A stretch of DNA of 5,219 bases from Desulfobacterales bacterium (lineage in GTDB: Bacteria; Desulfobacterota; Desulfobacteria; Desulfobacterales; JAUWMJ01), in the NCBI GenBank assembly GCA_030613225.1, contig JAUWMJ010000265.1, positions 1 through 5,219 of the forward strand. The letters run 5' to 3'. The notes beneath the pieces are model-generated. The model had not been told where the DNA came from, made no database searches, and saw nothing but the letters and a program-made list of their open reading frames with translations. The position numbers and the translations under genes were made by a program. The number at the start of each line of letters is the position of its first letter. Position 1 is the stretch's first letter. Positions 4,967 through 5,219 of this stretch are shown piece after piece.

Positions 4967-5219
4967 ATGAAAGTAGCTGTTAGTTCAAGTGGAAAGGATT
5001 TAAGCGCGCAACTTGATCCTCGATTCGGAAGATGCGCTTTTTTTATGATTGTGGAAACGGACGATATGAGTTTCGAATCTTTTGATAATGAAAGTATAGG
5101 ACTTGGTGGCGGCGCCGGGATTCAATCAGCACAATTTGTCGCATCAAAAGGTGCTAAAGCCGTAATCACGGGAAATTGTGGTCCAAACGCAGTACAAACA
5201 CTTTCGGCGGCGGGGATAG
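4967..5219 (+). CDS. NifX/MTH1175-like dinitrogenase iron-molybdenum cofactor family protein (N-terminal part)
   Basis: The first 84 codons are visible and the gene is cut by the right edge. The segment matches the PF02579 fold shared by NifX, NifY, the NifB C-terminus and small archaeal and anaerobe proteins such as MTH1175. It opens MKVAVSSSGKDL, continues LDPRFGRCAFFMIVE (16-30) with the conserved RFGRC, then GGGAGIQSAQFVASKGAKAVITG (47-69) and NCGPNAVQTLSAAGI (70-84). Family members bind iron-sulfur or FeMo-cofactor precursors. In sulfate reducers small stand-alone versions are common and usually not tied to nitrogen fixation; the exact role here is unknown. ATG 4967 is chosen because AAAGGAAA lies about nine bases upstream. 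An in-frame ATG at 4949 would add six residues (MKGNNR) but lacks a ribosome binding site and would overlap the second TATAAT box. Related genes often cluster with Mrp-type ATPases, which would lie beyond the edge. Confidence 0.9.
   Translation, partial: MKVAVSSSGKDLSAQLDPRFGRCAFFMIVETDDMSFESFDNESIGLGGGAGIQSAQFVASKGAKAVITGNCGPNAVQTLSAAGI

Overview
The window looks like chromosomal DNA of an AT-rich, probably anaerobic Gram-negative bacterium. A Desulfobacterales-type (deltaproteobacterial) sulfate reducer is the best guess. Three things point there: a B12-binding radical-SAM-type protein, a NifX/MTH1175-like protein, and intergenic regions crowded with short-period repeats (CACAAAGR, CACGAAAR, CAATTNN types) that I associate from memory with such genomes. 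No rRNA or other marker gene is present, so the lineage is an inference.

Layout. Positions 1-409 (minus) hold the N-terminal part of a cobalamin-binding-domain protein, probably a B12-binding radical SAM enzyme, running off the left edge. Positions 410-1486 are a gene-free stretch of about 1.1 kb made largely of hairpins and inverted short-period repeats. It has a long promoter-overlapping palindrome near the left gene and a related palindromic cluster before the right gene. Positions 1487-2170 (plus) encode a complete HAD-superfamily phosphatase, followed by a terminator-like hairpin and a nested palindromic repeat. Positions 2524-4388 (minus) are a two-gene unit: a TetR-family repressor (4388-3753), then an MFS exporter of the fosmidomycin-resistance type (3699-2524), 53 bases apart. 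Positions 4389-4966 are again gene-free and contain a heptad array, an octad palindromic repeat carrying a GC-rich insert, and a decamer inverted repeat. Positions 4967-5219 (plus) are the first 84 codons of a NifX/NifB-C-terminus-like (dinitrogenase iron-molybdenum cofactor family) protein, cut by the right edge.

How the genes relate. The only clear functional partnership is TetR plus MFS, a classic ligand-responsive efflux module. The other three genes look like independent units separated by long repeat-rich spacers. No CRISPR array, tRNA, rRNA, transposase or phage gene was seen. No clearly new protein system is visible. The most unusual signal is noncoding: each of the three intergenic regions longer than 300 bases carries degenerate 7-, 8- or 10-base-period arrays, mostly arranged as inverted pairs. 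Positions 1007-1163, 1290-1486, 2414-2523 and 4457-4532 hold nothing I can support.
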